From: Hylemonella gracilis ATCC 19624
GTDB lineage: Bacteria > Pseudomonadota > Gammaproteobacteria > Burkholderiales > Burkholderiaceae_C
Direction: 5' to 3'
Length of the DNA: 64,000 nt
Assembly (NCBI RefSeq): GCF_000211835.1
Contig: NZ_AEGR01000042.1
Span: 62,001 to 126,000, forward strand
This document shows, in pieces, positions 25,160 through 34,036 of this stretch. Position 1 is the stretch's first letter; each line of letters starts with the position of its first letter. The notes under the pieces were generated by a model that was given only the letters and a program-made list of their open reading frames with translations, had not been told where the DNA came from and did not search any database. Position numbers and translations under genes: made by a program.

Positions 25160-25215
25160 GCCACCGCCGAGCCCTTCCTTTAAAATCGCGGGTTTCCACC
25201 CAGCCAGAACTACAA

Positions 25216-25545
25216 ATGACTCACGTCGTCACTGAAGCCTGCATCCGCTGCAAATACACCGATTGCGTCGATGTCTGCCCCGTCGACTGCTTCCGCGAAG
25301 GTCCGAACTTCCTGACCATCGACCCGGACGAGTGCATCGACTGCGCGGTCTGCATCCCCGAATGCCCGGTCAACGCCATCTACGCCGAGGAAGACGTTCC
25401 TTCCGGCCAGATGCACATGATCAAGCTCAATGCCGAGCTGGCCCGCGCGCCGGGCTGGAAGAGCATCACCAAGCGCAAGGCCGCCTTGCCCGACGCCGAA
25501 GAGTGGAAGGACAAGACCGGCAAGCTGTCCGAGCTGCAACGCTGA
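25216..25545 (+). CDS. fdxA: FdxA, 7Fe ferredoxin (3Fe-4S plus 4Fe-4S)
   Basis: Electron carrier of 109 residues. The first cluster region is [20 protein letters not shown], in which Cys spacing fits a 3Fe-4S cluster, and the second is [19 protein letters not shown] for the 4Fe-4S cluster. The C-terminal extension to [14 protein letters not shown] is typical of proteobacterial FdxA. It is followed by the ferredoxin-NADP reductase, a natural partner, and stands right after the sulfate reduction genes, where it may donate electrons to CysI. Confidence 0.96.
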   Translation: MTHVVTEACIRCKYTDCVDVCPVDCFREGPNFLTIDPDECIDCAVCIPECPVNAIYAEEDVPSGQMHMIKLNAELARAPGWKSITKRKAALPDAEEWKDKTGKLSELQR

Positions 25546-25612
25546 CCCTCGGCGCAAGCCTGACGCTGTTTTTTTCAACATTGAGTCGACCCGGCTCATC
25601 CTCAACGCTACC

Positions 25613-26710
25613 TTGCAGTTTCAAACCCCGTTCCAAACCCATGCGGGCGGCCCCGACGCCCCCGTGATCGAGACCGACGCCGTCATCATCGGCGCGGGCC
25701 CCGTGGGCCTGTTCCAGGTCTTCGAACTCGGCCTGCTCGAAGTCAAGGCCCATGTGATCGACTCGCTCGCTTACCCGGGCGGCCAGCCCATTGAGCTGTA
25801 CCCCGACAAGCCGATCTACGACATCCCGGCTGTACCAGTCTGCACGGGCTTGGAACTGACGGAATCGCTGCTCAAGCAGATCGAGCCCTTCGGCGCGACC
25901 TTCCACCTGGGTCAGACCGTGACCGTGGTGCACAAGCGCGAGGACGGCCGTTTTGACGTCGAGACCGACAAGGGCACGCGTTTCATCACCAAGACCATCT
26001 TCATCGCCGCCGGCGTGGGCGCCTTCGAACCGCGCACGCTGAAGGTGGACGGCCTGGACAAGTTCACGGGCACGCAACTCCACTACCGCGTTAAGAACCC
26101 GGCCGACTTCGCTGGCAAAAACCTGCTGATCGTGGGCGGCGGCGACTCTGCCCTGGACTGGACGCTGAATTTCACCAGCGAAGGCCCGAACAAGGCCGAA
26201 AGCGTGATCTTGATGCACCGCCGTGACGGGTTCAAGGCCGCACCGGCGAGCGTGGCCAAGATGCGTGAACTGTGCGACGCCTACGAGATGCAGTTCATGG
26301 TCGGCCAAGTGACGGACTTCGAGGAGAAGGACGGCAAGCTGGCGGCCGTGAAGGTGACCGGCGGCGACGGTGTCACCCGTGTGGTTCCGCTGGACGTGCT
26401 GCTGGTATTCTTCGGTCTGAGCCCCAAGCTGGGCCCCATCGCCGATTGGGGTTTGGACATCGAGCGCAAGCAATTGGTGGTGGACACGGAAAAGTTCAGC
26501 ACGAGCGTGCCGGGCATTTTCGCCGTGGGCGACATCAACACCTACCCGGGCAAGAAGAAGCTGATTCTGAGCGGCTTCCACGAATGCGCCCTGGCCGCCT
26601 TTGGCGCCATGCCCTTCATCAACCCGGACAAGAAGGTGCACCTGCAGTACACCACCACCAGCCCCAAGCTGCACAAGGTGCTCGGGGTGGAGTCGCCGGT
26701 ATTTGACTGA
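25613..26710 (+). CDS. Ferredoxin--NADP reductase (thioredoxin reductase-like type)
   Basis: FAD enzyme of about 365 residues that moves electrons between NADPH and ferredoxin. The FAD loop is [40 protein letters not shown] follows, the NADPH loop is [17 protein letters not shown], and [20 protein letters not shown] is the C-terminal FAD contact. No in-frame ATG lies near the domain; the TTG at 25613 gives 17 residues before it, and a GTG at 25664 is the alternative. There is no clear ribosome-binding site for either. It follows fdxA by 67 bases and ends before a strong terminator. Confidence 0.9.
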   Translation: MQFQTPFQTHAGGPDAPVIETDAVIIGAGPVGLFQVFELGLLEVKAHVIDSLAYPGGQPIELYPDKPIYDIPAVPVCTGLELTESLLKQIEPFGATFHLGQTVTVVHKREDGRFDVETDKGTRFITKTIFIAAGVGAFEPRTLKVDGLDKFTGTQLHYRVKNPADFAGKNLLIVGGGDSALDWTLNFTSEGPNKAESVILMHRRDGFKAAPASVAKMRELCDAYEMQFMVGQVTDFEEKDGKLAAVKVTGGDGVTRVVPLDVLLVFFGLSPKLGPIADWGLDIERKQLVVDTEKFSTSVPGIFAVGDINTYPGKKKLILSGFHECALAAFGAMPFINPDKKVHLQYTTTSPKLHKVLGVESPVFD

Positions 26711-26765
26711 CTTTGTTCTTCGCGGCCTGTCCTGTGATGTTCGCAGGGCGGCACCGATGGAGTCC

Positions 26766-26789
26766 AAGCCCGCTTTGTGCGGGCTTTTT
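26766..26789 (+). terminator. Rho-independent terminator after ferredoxin-NADP reductase
   Basis: An eight-base-pair stem AAGCCCGC/GCGGGCTT (26766-26773 and 26779-26786) with loop TTTGT is followed by more T. It closes the cys-fdxA-reductase region and separates it from the biotin genes. Confidence 0.92.
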
Positions 26790-26805
26790 CATGCACGGCG
26801 CATGC

Positions 26806-26818
26806 CCTGATAATCAGG
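26806..26818. promoter_or_regulatory. Perfect palindrome upstream of bioM
   Basis: CCTGATAATCAGG is a perfect palindrome with one central base, 20 bases before the bioM start. It contains GATAAT, which could serve as a -10 box, so a bound repressor would block transcription. It differs from the known BirA and BioR consensus sites. Confidence 0.4.
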
Positions 26819-26838
26819 CTCCTTTTTTGAACGCGCGC

Positions 26839-27543
26839 ATGCAACAGCCGTACAGCCCTGAAAACCCAAGCCCTCCCAGCTGTTCAATGATGTTGGACGG
26901 CGTCCGTTTGCAGCGCGGCAGCACCGTGGTGTTCGACGGACTCAGCTTACAGCTGCACGAACATCGCATCGGTTTGATCGGCGACAACGGTGCGGGCAAG
27001 AGCAGTTTATTTCGTCTGCTCTGCGCGCTGGATCGACCGCAGGAAGGTCGCATCCAGGCGCCTGCGGGCCCCCAGGCGGTGGGGATGATGTTTCAAAACC
27101 CAGACGATCAAATTATCTTCCCCACCGTGGAGGAAGAACTGGCGTTGAGCTTGCAGCATTTGTCTCTCACGCGGACACAAGCGCAGCAACACGTGCGTGA
27201 GGTCTTGCAAGCGCGCGGTCTGGCGCACTGGGCGCCACGCGCGATCGCGAGTTTGAGCCAAGGTCAACGCCAGCATGTTTGCTGGCTCGCGCTGGTGTTG
27301 GCGCCGCACCGTGTGCTGCTGCTTGATGAGCCTTTCGCCAGCCTCGATTTACCCGGCCAAGCGCTGTTGAAAAGCGAGATCGACAAAGCGCCCCAGCAAG
27401 TGCTGGTGTCTACCCATGTGCTGGCGCACGTGCGACATTTTGAACGCGTGATTTGGCTCGATCAAGGCCGTGTCCGTGCTGATGGCGCAGGTCAAGAGGT
27501 GTGTGCAGCTTACGAGGCCGATGTGGCTTCGCGTTCGACCTGA
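26839..27543 (+). CDS. bioM: BioM, energy-coupling ATPase of the biotin ECF transporter
   Basis: ATPase of about 234 residues. Walker A is GLIGDNGAGKSSLFRLL, the Q-loop region is GMMFQNPDDQIIFPTVEEEL (a mark of ECF-type ATPases), the signature is ASLSQGQRQHVCWLALVL, and Walker B is VLLLDEPFASLD. The start at 26839 is tentative; an ATG at 26887 lies nearer the domain. GC content and codon use are lower than in the cys genes before it. It leads bioN and bioY with short spacing, giving a full A-T-S transporter. Confidence 0.9.
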   Translation: MQQPYSPENPSPPSCSMMLDGVRLQRGSTVVFDGLSLQLHEHRIGLIGDNGAGKSSLFRLLCALDRPQEGRIQAPAGPQAVGMMFQNPDDQIIFPTVEEELALSLQHLSLTRTQAQQHVREVLQARGLAHWAPRAIASLSQGQRQHVCWLALVLAPHRVLLLDEPFASLDLPGQALLKSEIDKAPQQVLVSTHVLAHVRHFERVIWLDQGRVRADGAGQEVCAAYEADVASRST

Positions 27544-27551
27544 GACCCAAC

Positions 27552-28145
27552 ATGGGCAGCCTCTACAGCGACACCCCCACATGGTTGCACCGTGTACCAG
27601 CAGGTTTCAAGCTCCTGGTCTTAGCGCTGCTGAGCATCTGCTTGTTTGCGGTTCAGCAATGGCCTCTGCTGCTGGCCATCACGCTGGTCTGCACCTTGGT
27701 TTATGCCTCGCTGGGCGCGGCGACACGAGGAGCCCAAAATTTGGTGGTGGGGGTCCTGGTCGCCAGTGGTTTGGTGGCGGGGTTTCATGTGTGGATGGGA
27801 CAGCCCATTTTGGCGGCGGTGACTGTGACTCGCTTGCTCAGCGCCACGCTGATGGGGATCGCACTCACACTCACCACCCGCTACAGCGACTTGCTGCATA
27901 TCTTTGAGTGGTTGCTTTCCCCTCTGAATCAATGGGGCGTTCGCACCGACCACTTGGCGTTGCAGCTGGCTTTGATGCTGCGATTCACTGAGCATTTTTT
28001 TGTGGTGTGGCGCCGCTTGGACGACGCTTACCGCCTACGAACCGGTAAAACAGGCGGTTTTAGAATATTGGCTCCGCTGACCATTCACATGTTGCTCACC
28101 ACGCGGCGCGTGGCTGATGCGCTCACGCTTCGTCTACGCCGCTGA
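27552..28145 (+). CDS. bioN: BioN, transmembrane coupling (T) protein of the biotin ECF transporter
   Basis: Membrane protein of 197 residues with hydrophobic segments at KLLVLALLSICLFAV, LLLAITLVCTLVYASL and VVGVLVASGLVAGFHVW. The C-terminal cytoplasmic region has VWRRLDDAYRLRTGK and TRRVADALTLRLRR, corresponding to the Ala-Arg-Gly/Ser-like coupling helices that touch the ATPase in CbiQ/BioN proteins. It begins eight bases after bioM and is followed by bioY. Confidence 0.88.
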   Translation: MGSLYSDTPTWLHRVPAGFKLLVLALLSICLFAVQQWPLLLAITLVCTLVYASLGAATRGAQNLVVGVLVASGLVAGFHVWMGQPILAAVTVTRLLSATLMGIALTLTTRYSDLLHIFEWLLSPLNQWGVRTDHLALQLALMLRFTEHFFVVWRRLDDAYRLRTGKTGGFRILAPLTIHMLLTTRRVADALTLRLRR

Positions 28146-28156
28146 CGGCTTCATTC

Positions 28157-28723
28157 ATGAAAACCATCCACTCGACTTTCTCTTTGGTGTTGGTATCTTT
28201 GTTTGCCGCACTCATTGCCGTGTTGGGCCTGATCCCCAAAATCGACTTGCCTTTGGGCGTGCCGATCACCATGCAAACGCTGGGCGTGATGCTGGCGGGT
28301 TGTATTCTTGGCCCCAAACGCGCGCTGCAAGCCGTGACCCTGTTCTTGCTTGCCGTTGCCTTGGGTTTACCTTTGTTGTCAGGTGGCCGCGGAGGCATGG
28401 GCGTGTTTTTCTCGCCAGCCAGCGGGTATTTGATGGGCTGGCCCATTGGCGCATTCGTGACGGGCTTGATGATGTCGGCCATGTCCACGGCAACACCACG
28501 CAGTTCGGCCATCAGTGCCTTCTTTGCTTCGGCGATTGGTGGCTTGCTCGTGGTGCATGTGTTCGGCGTGGTGGGATTGGTGAACATTGCCAACTTGACG
28601 TGGGCGCAAGCCGTCACGGGAACCTTGGTGTTTGTGCCGGGTGACTTGATCAAGTGCGCGCTGTGCGCCATCGTGGTTCACACCGTGGCCCGTGGCTTGC
28701 CCGACTGGCGCTTTGGTGACTGA
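28157..28723 (+). CDS. bioY: BioY, biotin-binding substrate-capture (S) protein
   Basis: Membrane protein of 188 residues. Typical BioY parts are LGLIPKIDLPLGVPITMQTL near the first helices, GCILGPKRALQAVTLFLLAV, GLPLLSGGRGGMGVFFSPAS followed by GYLMGWPIGAFVTG, and VPGDLIKCALCAIVVHTVAR. BioY binds biotin with high affinity and can work alone or with BioM and BioN, both present here. Its end overlaps the ligase start region by eight bases, so the downstream enzymes are tied to biotin uptake. Confidence 0.94.
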   Translation: MKTIHSTFSLVLVSLFAALIAVLGLIPKIDLPLGVPITMQTLGVMLAGCILGPKRALQAVTLFLLAVALGLPLLSGGRGGMGVFFSPASGYLMGWPIGAFVTGLMMSAMSTATPRSSAISAFFASAIGGLLVVHVFGVVGLVNIANLTWAQAVTGTLVFVPGDLIKCALCAIVVHTVARGLPDWRFGD

Positions 28724-30119
28724 CGCTGACCACGGCTTGGTTCATGGCCGCCTGACACATTGGGCCCAAGCCCGCGCCCAGGTGGTGGCGCTCGAGGACG
28801 GCAACACCACCCTCACGTTTGCCGCCTTGCACGCGGCGGTCTGCCGACAAGCTCAGGTGCTGCAAGACCGCCAAGCCCCCGCCACGGTGTTTGTGGACGA
28901 TGCGCTCAGCACCGTGGATCAGATGGTCGCCTTTTTGGCCATCATCACCAGTGGGCGATGTGCGGCCGTGACCGATCCCGATTGGCCTTTGGCGGTGCGA
29001 CAAAGTGTGCAGAGGGCTTTCGCACAAACGCCGGCTGACATGGCGATGCCCACGCCACGAACGCCTTTTTACATTGGCTTCACCTCCGGCAGCACGGGGA
29101 GCCCCAAAGGCTTTCGGCGGCATCACCAATCGTGGACCGAAAGCCTTCTAGCGTGCCAAGACACCTTTGGTGAAGACGTTTCCAGACGCGTCATGGCGCC
29201 GGGTCGGTTCTCACATTCGCTGTTTTTGTTTGGCATGATTCTGGGGCTGTGGAGCGGCGCGGGCGTGGTGGTGCAAGAGAGGTTTTCGGCCGCACGCATG
29301 ATGGCCACCTTGCAGCAAGGTGAGACGCCGTGCCTGGTCGCCGTGCCCAGCCAACTCTTGCTGATGCTGGCCTTGGCCGAACGCCGCAAAACGCCGCCCA
29401 TTGACAGCGTGCGTTTGATTTTGATCAGCGGCGCACGTTGGATGCGTGATCGCACCGTGGCGTTGCAAGCTTTGTTTCCAAAGGCCCGCATTGTGGAGTT
29501 TTATGGTGCGTCGGAAACCAGTTTCATTGCATGGATGGACGCAGATGCCTCGGCACCCGCGCAGGCCGTTGGCAAACCGTTTTCAAATGTAGACATAGCG
29601 ATACGCGACCCGCAGCCACCTCTGGGAACGGGGCAGATTTTCGTGCGCAGCCCCATGTTGTTCATGGATTACGTGGGCCCCAATCCCGACCACACGGCGG
29701 CCGTGCGCGATGGCGATTGGCTGTCCGTGCGTGACATGGGCTACATCGATGCGCAAGGTTACTTGTGCTTGCTGGGGCGCGAAAATCGCATGGTGGTCAC
29801 GCAAGGCAAGAACCTATTCCCAGAAGAAATTGAAGCCGTGCTGCTGGCTGATCCACGCATTGCGCACGCTTCGGTGCAGGGCGTGACGGACGCATTGCGT
29901 GGCCAGCAAGTGGTTGCCATTTTGCAATTCAAAGACGCAGCAAACACCCTGACGGCTCAAAACGTTGCGGCATTGTGCCGCGAGCACTTGGAAGCGTACA
30001 AAGTTCCAAAGCGCCTGTGGGTGTGCGACCACTGGCCTTTGACCACGAGCGGCAAAACCGATCACGCGGCTTTGGCAAAGGCCTTGCAGAATCCATCATG
30101 CCTGCGCCCCTTGCTTTGA
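28716..30119 (+). CDS. AMP-forming acyl-CoA ligase linked to bioMNY (YhfT-like)
   Basis: ANL-family ligase of about 467 residues. The P-loop is FYIGFTSGSTGSPKGFRRHH, RIVEFYGASETSFIAW is motif A5-like, DWLSVRDMGYIDAQGYLCLL holds the ribose-binding Asp, and a C-terminal PLTTSGKTDHAAL carries the catalytic Lys. The protein is short for the family. No ATG starts it: GTG at 28716 overlaps the bioY stop, and a GTG at 28692 is an alternative. In Bacillus subtilis a bioY gene (yhfU) is followed by a ligase (yhfT) and a thiolase (yhfS). Its acid substrate is unknown; pimelate, biotin or a related acid fits the context. Confidence 0.8.
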   Translation: MTDADHGLVHGRLTHWAQARAQVVALEDGNTTLTFAALHAAVCRQAQVLQDRQAPATVFVDDALSTVDQMVAFLAIITSGRCAAVTDPDWPLAVRQSVQRAFAQTPADMAMPTPRTPFYIGFTSGSTGSPKGFRRHHQSWTESLLACQDTFGEDVSRRVMAPGRFSHSLFLFGMILGLWSGAGVVVQERFSAARMMATLQQGETPCLVAVPSQLLLMLALAERRKTPPIDSVRLILISGARWMRDRTVALQALFPKARIVEFYGASETSFIAWMDADASAPAQAVGKPFSNVDIAIRDPQPPLGTGQIFVRSPMLFMDYVGPNPDHTAAVRDGDWLSVRDMGYIDAQGYLCLLGRENRMVVTQGKNLFPEEIEAVLLADPRIAHASVQGVTDALRGQQVVAILQFKDAANTLTAQNVAALCREHLEAYKVPKRLWVCDHWPLTTSGKTDHAALAKALQNPSCLRPLL

Positions 30120-31294
30120 TTGCCCATTGGGCGCGAAGTGCCGTCGTCCCTCGTGGCGGGGCCTTCAACGCACTGCAAGCACACGAAATTGCATCGCCCG
30201 TGGTGCAAGCGTTGCTGCAAGGTGCAGGATTAGACCGGGCTGCTGTCGACGTTGTGGTGTTGGGCAACGCATTGGGCGCAGGCGGTAATCCGGCACGCAT
30301 GCTGGCCCTGCATGCGGGGTTGCCCCAGCGCTGCGCAGCCTATACCCTCGACACCCAATGCTGCGCAGGCTTAGACGCCGTGGCGACAGGCGCTGCCTTG
30401 ATTGCTTCAGGTCAAGCACAGGTGGTGATCGCGGGTGGCGCCGAGGCCTGGAGCCGTTCTCCAATGCGCATGCATCGGCCTTTGCACCCTGGCGTAGCCC
30501 CTGTGCCGTACGAGCGACCAGCATTCGCGCCCACGCCTGAGCAAGACCCAGACATGCTCCTGTCTGCTGCGCGTTATGCAGCCGCACATGGGTACACGCG
30601 TTCCGAGCAAGAGGCTTATGCCCTCAACAGCCATGCTCGCGCGGTCGCGAGTCAAGACCTTTTGGCCACTGAAATCGTCCCCCTGCTGGGTGTGCGTCAC
30701 GATGCTTATCCGCGCCTCATATCCGCTGAACGAGCGGCTCGCATGCCCGTGGTGGCGTGCGCAGAGAACGCAGCCCCAAGCACTTTCGGCCTGAGCACAC
30801 TGACTATTTCAGCCCAAGCCGATGGCGCGGCATTTGTGCTGCTCATGAGCGCGCAAGCTTGCGCCAAGTGGGATGTCACAGCTTCGATGGCCCTCAAAGC
30901 TCACGCCTCGGTGGGTAGTGCGCCCGAGATACCGCTGATCGCCGCGGAGCTTGCAGCCCGTGAAGTTCTCAAGCGCGCGGGTGATCTGAAGCAACATGAA
31001 TTGGCCTGTGTTGAGCTGCATGATGCATTCGCCGTGCAAGCCCTGAGCTTCGCGAAAGGTTTAGGGCTTCGACCGGAGCAGTTGAACCTGCACGGCGGTG
31101 GCATTGCACGTGGTCATCCGATTGGAGCATCGGCTGCGGTGGCTTTGGTGCGCTTGCTGTCTGACTTGGCGAGGCATGAACAGCCTGATGCCAAAGGCTT
31201 GGTCGCAGTGGCCGGAGCCGGAGGCTTGGGGTCTGCTGGGGTGGTGCAAAAGTTGTGGGGCGATCTTCACGATCAGCTGAACTTTCTACCCTAA
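30098..31294 (+). CDS. Thiolase-family protein linked to bioMNY (YhfS-like), second Cys absent
   Basis: Protein of 398 residues with the thiolase fold. The nucleophile lies in YTLDTQCCAGLDAVATGAA, the oxyanion region has ELHDAFAVQALSFAKGLGL, and LHGGGIARGHPIGASAAVAL holds the catalytic His. The last segment reads VAVAGAGGLGSAGVV, in which the usual general-base Cys of the CxGGG motif is replaced. It could therefore act as a condensing or non-classical enzyme. Its start overlaps the ligase by 22 bases. With the ligase it would activate an acid and shorten or extend it by two carbons; that is inference. Confidence 0.8.
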   Translation: MPAPLALIAHWARSAVVPRGGAFNALQAHEIASPVVQALLQGAGLDRAAVDVVVLGNALGAGGNPARMLALHAGLPQRCAAYTLDTQCCAGLDAVATGAALIASGQAQVVIAGGAEAWSRSPMRMHRPLHPGVAPVPYERPAFAPTPEQDPDMLLSAARYAAAHGYTRSEQEAYALNSHARAVASQDLLATEIVPLLGVRHDAYPRLISAERAARMPVVACAENAAPSTFGLSTLTISAQADGAAFVLLMSAQACAKWDVTASMALKAHASVGSAPEIPLIAAELAAREVLKRAGDLKQHELACVELHDAFAVQALSFAKGLGLRPEQLNLHGGGIARGHPIGASAAVALVRLLSDLARHEQPDAKGLVAVAGAGGLGSAGVVQKLWGDLHDQLNFLP

Positions 31295-31963
31295 AACTCT
31301 GAAGTACTCACCCAAAGCACAACGTTCAGTGCGTGTTTGGTTCACAGGCGCATCTGGGTCGGCGTAGCCTAATGCCAGGCCGCACACGATGACGGAGTGG
31401 GCTTGTAGCCCAAGGTGCCGTCGAATGAGCGAGGGGTAAGACGCCATGGCTCCAATGGCGCACGTGGCCAAGCCATGCGCCTGTGCGGCCAGCATCAAGC
31501 CGTAGAGCGTCATGCCCAAATCCATGTAACCGCCACTGCCAAACCCGTGCTCCAGCGTGACCAGCAAGGCCACGGGCGCATCGAAAAAGCGAAAGTTGCG
31601 TTCAAACTGAGCGTCACGTCCTGCTCGGTCATCACGCGCCACGCCGATTGCACCGTACAGTGCCTGCGCCGCGGCCACTTGCCGTTTGCGCAGCGTCATG
31701 GGCATGGGTTTGGGAAAGTAGTCGTAATCCTCGGTTTCAGCCTCCCCCGCACGCCAAGCACGGATCAAATCGGCCGACAATGCTTCGCGCACTTTTCCTT
31801 TCACTTGAGTGAAAGAGCCGGGCTGCAAGTTGGCTCCGCTGGGCGCCGCCCGTGCAGCCATAAGCAACTGCTCAAGCACATCGGTAGGAATTGAGGTGGG
31901 CAAATAGCCGCGCACAGAGCGCCGGTCTATGCACAGCTGAGAAAAAAAAGTTCGGTTATCCAC
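31286..31963 (-). CDS. Nitroreductase-family oxidoreductase
   Basis: FMN-dependent enzyme of about 225 residues, convergent with the thiolase (3' ends overlap by nine bases). The N-terminal FFSQLCIDRRSVRGYLPTSI, the FMN site AARAAPSGANLQPGSFTQVK, and the end GLALGYADPDAPVNQTRTER match the family. No ATG starts it; a GTG at 31963 gives the usual N-terminus, a TTG at 31996 is the alternative. Electrons come from NAD(P)H; the substrate is unknown. Confidence 0.8.
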   Translation of the reverse strand: MDNRTFFSQLCIDRRSVRGYLPTSIPTDVLEQLLMAARAAPSGANLQPGSFTQVKGKVREALSADLIRAWRAGEAETEDYDYFPKPMPMTLRKRQVAAAQALYGAIGVARDDRAGRDAQFERNFRFFDAPVALLVTLEHGFGSGGYMDLGMTLYGLMLAAQAHGLATCAIGAMASYPSLIRRHLGLQAHSVIVCGLALGYADPDAPVNQTRTERCALGEYFRVLG

Positions 31964-32104
31964 TCGGAAATTATCGGTCCGAATGGAGACGAACAACCCC
32001 GTTGCGCGAGCGAGCTTTCAGACTGACCCACGCCCACCCAGTCTCACTGGGCAGAGCACCATCGCACCCCGAGGAGATCGCCTTCGCGGTTTGCGTCACG
32101 GCCC

Positions 32105-33853
32105 CTAGTAGCGCGCCCAATCGGCATCAGCGTTGGCGGTACCTTCAGCCTCTGCGACGGAGACACGCTGCCTAGGCAGCGCCGTGCGCACGGGCACGAT
32201 CTTTGCCACGGGATTGAGTTTCGTGGGGGAAGTCTTCCAAGGCTTCTGTTGATTCGTTTGCACCGCCTTGGTCTCTCGGACCGAAGCAACAACACGTGCA
32301 CCGTCAGTGTCGTGTGCATTGATTTTGAAGACACCCACCGTTTCCACCAAATCCTTGGCTTGGGCTTCGAGGCTGGACGCGGCCGCCGCCATCTCTTCAA
32401 CCAGCGCGGCGTTTTGCTGTGTGGTCTGGTCGAGGTTACCAATCGCTTCACCGACTTGGTTGACCCCTGCGCTTTGCTCCGCACTGGCTGCGCTGACCTC
32501 CGCCACGATGTCGGTGACACGGCGAATGCTATTCACCACTTCCCGCATGATCTGACCGGCTTGATCAACTTGGGTGCTGCCTTGCTCCACCTTTTCGACA
32601 CTGGTAGTGATGAGACCTTTGATCTCTTTTGCCGCCGCGGCACTACGTCCCGCCAACGCCCGCACTTCGCTGGCCACCACCGCAAAGCCTCGACCTTGTT
32701 CACCGGCGCGAGCCGCCTCCACGGCGGCGTTGAGGGCCAAGATGTTGGTTTGGAAAGCGATGGCGTCAATGACGCCGATGATGTCGGCAATGCGTTGACT
32801 GCTTTGGTGGATGTCTTTCATGGTCTCCACCACTTTGCCGACCATTTCGCCACCTTGCGTGGCGACACCGCTCGCACTTTGGGCCAGCTGATTGGCCTCG
32901 GCGCAGCTTTCGGCGGTTTGGCGCACCGTCGATCCCAGTTCTTCCATGCTCGCCGCCGTCTGTTGCAGGGAACTGGCTTGGCTTTCGGTTCGGCTCGACA
33001 GGTCTTGATTGCCGCTGGCAATTTCGACGCTGGCATTGGACACCAAATCGGAGCTGTTGCGCACTTTCCCCACCACTTGAACCAGAGAGTCTTGCATGCG
33101 AGACATGGCCGTGAGCACCTTGCCGACCTCGTCTTCGCGTTGAATGTGGACACGTTGCGTCAAATCCCCTTCGGAAATTTTGCTTGCAATATGCAGCGCG
33201 TGTTCCATGGGGCCAACCAGGGCGCGAATCACGCTATGGGCGGTCCACAGACCCAACATCACCAAAATCAACACCCCCCCGGACATCAAGGTGGTCGCAA
33301 TCGACGCAGATGAACCCGCCTTGTCTGCGGCGTCTTGCATCAGTTTTTCCTGCGCGGAGGCCATCTCCTCCAGGGCCTTGAACATTTCGCCCTGCTGAAC
33401 CGTCAGCTCATTGAGCAGCAAAGAAAAGGCTTTTTCTTTGTTGCCTTCATCCGCCGCCTTGAGTGCAGCCACTCTGTTGCTGCGATAGACATCACGCGCC
33501 TTTCTGACGCGATCCAGTGATGCACGACCTTCAGGATCTGTGATGGCTTTATCCAGCCGTTCAAGAAAGCCATTGGTTTCCTTGCCATTGCCATCCAACT
33601 TCTTCAAGAAATTTTCCTTTTGCGCTGGATCATCGGAAATCACGTAGTCACGCAGATGGCGTGATGTATCCAGCATGTTGAATTTGATCGAACTCAAGAG
33701 TTTGACCGTGACCATTCGGTCGCGCGTCAGCTCATCCAAGGTGCTATTGAGGTTCGCGAGCGTGATGATGGTATTGATGCCGATCACCGCGCTGATGGTC
33801 AAGATGAAACCAAAACCCCAGACCAAGCGCCGCTTCATCGTCCAGCTTTTCAT
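32105..33853 (-). CDS. Methyl-accepting chemotaxis protein with 4-helix-bundle sensor
   Basis: Inner-membrane chemoreceptor of 582 residues. The first membrane segment is near residues 7-29 (RRLVWGFGFILTISAVIG), the periplasmic part is helical as in 4HB sensors, and the second segment is ATTLMSGGVLILVMLGLW near 195-215. A HAMP domain follows, then the signalling domain with [20 protein letters not shown] and EVRALAGRSAAAAKEIKGLI. AAGGAGG stands a few bases before the ATG at 33853. It shares the lower GC of the bio region. No CheR-binding pentapeptide ends the protein. The ligand is unknown. Confidence 0.93.
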   Translation of the reverse strand: MKSWTMKRRLVWGFGFILTISAVIGINTIITLANLNSTLDELTRDRMVTVKLLSSIKFNMLDTSRHLRDYVISDDPAQKENFLKKLDGNGKETNGFLERLDKAITDPEGRASLDRVRKARDVYRSNRVAALKAADEGNKEKAFSLLLNELTVQQGEMFKALEEMASAQEKLMQDAADKAGSSASIATTLMSGGVLILVMLGLWTAHSVIRALVGPMEHALHIASKISEGDLTQRVHIQREDEVGKVLTAMSRMQDSLVQVVGKVRNSSDLVSNASVEIASGNQDLSSRTESQASSLQQTAASMEELGSTVRQTAESCAEANQLAQSASGVATQGGEMVGKVVETMKDIHQSSQRIADIIGVIDAIAFQTNILALNAAVEAARAGEQGRGFAVVASEVRALAGRSAAAAKEIKGLITTSVEKVEQGSTQVDQAGQIMREVVNSIRRVTDIVAEVSAASAEQSAGVNQVGEAIGNLDQTTQQNAALVEEMAAAASSLEAQAKDLVETVGVFKINAHDTDGARVVASVRETKAVQTNQQKPWKTSPTKLNPVAKIVPVRTALPRQRVSVAEAEGTANADADWARY

Positions 33854-34036
33854 GGTGCCTCCTTGTTGAATCGACAAACCAGATTTCGACCTGCAGGCGG
33901 AAATCCCCTACCGATTCATTCTCGGATTGGGATAAAACACTTGGAAGGGTATTCCGGTTTGAAAATTCGCACTCCCCCGACACTCGGAGTATTCACGATT
34001 ACACCGATCCAATTGCCAGCAAAGCCTCGCCCCAGC

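Noticed and set aside
26839-31294. Biotin biosynthesis operon
   Set aside because: None of bioA, bioB, bioD, bioF, bioC or bioH is present; the genes are transport plus a ligase and a thiolase.
26800-34000. Integrated prophage or transposon behind the GC change
   Set aside because: No integrase, transposase, phage gene, direct repeat or tRNA border was found.
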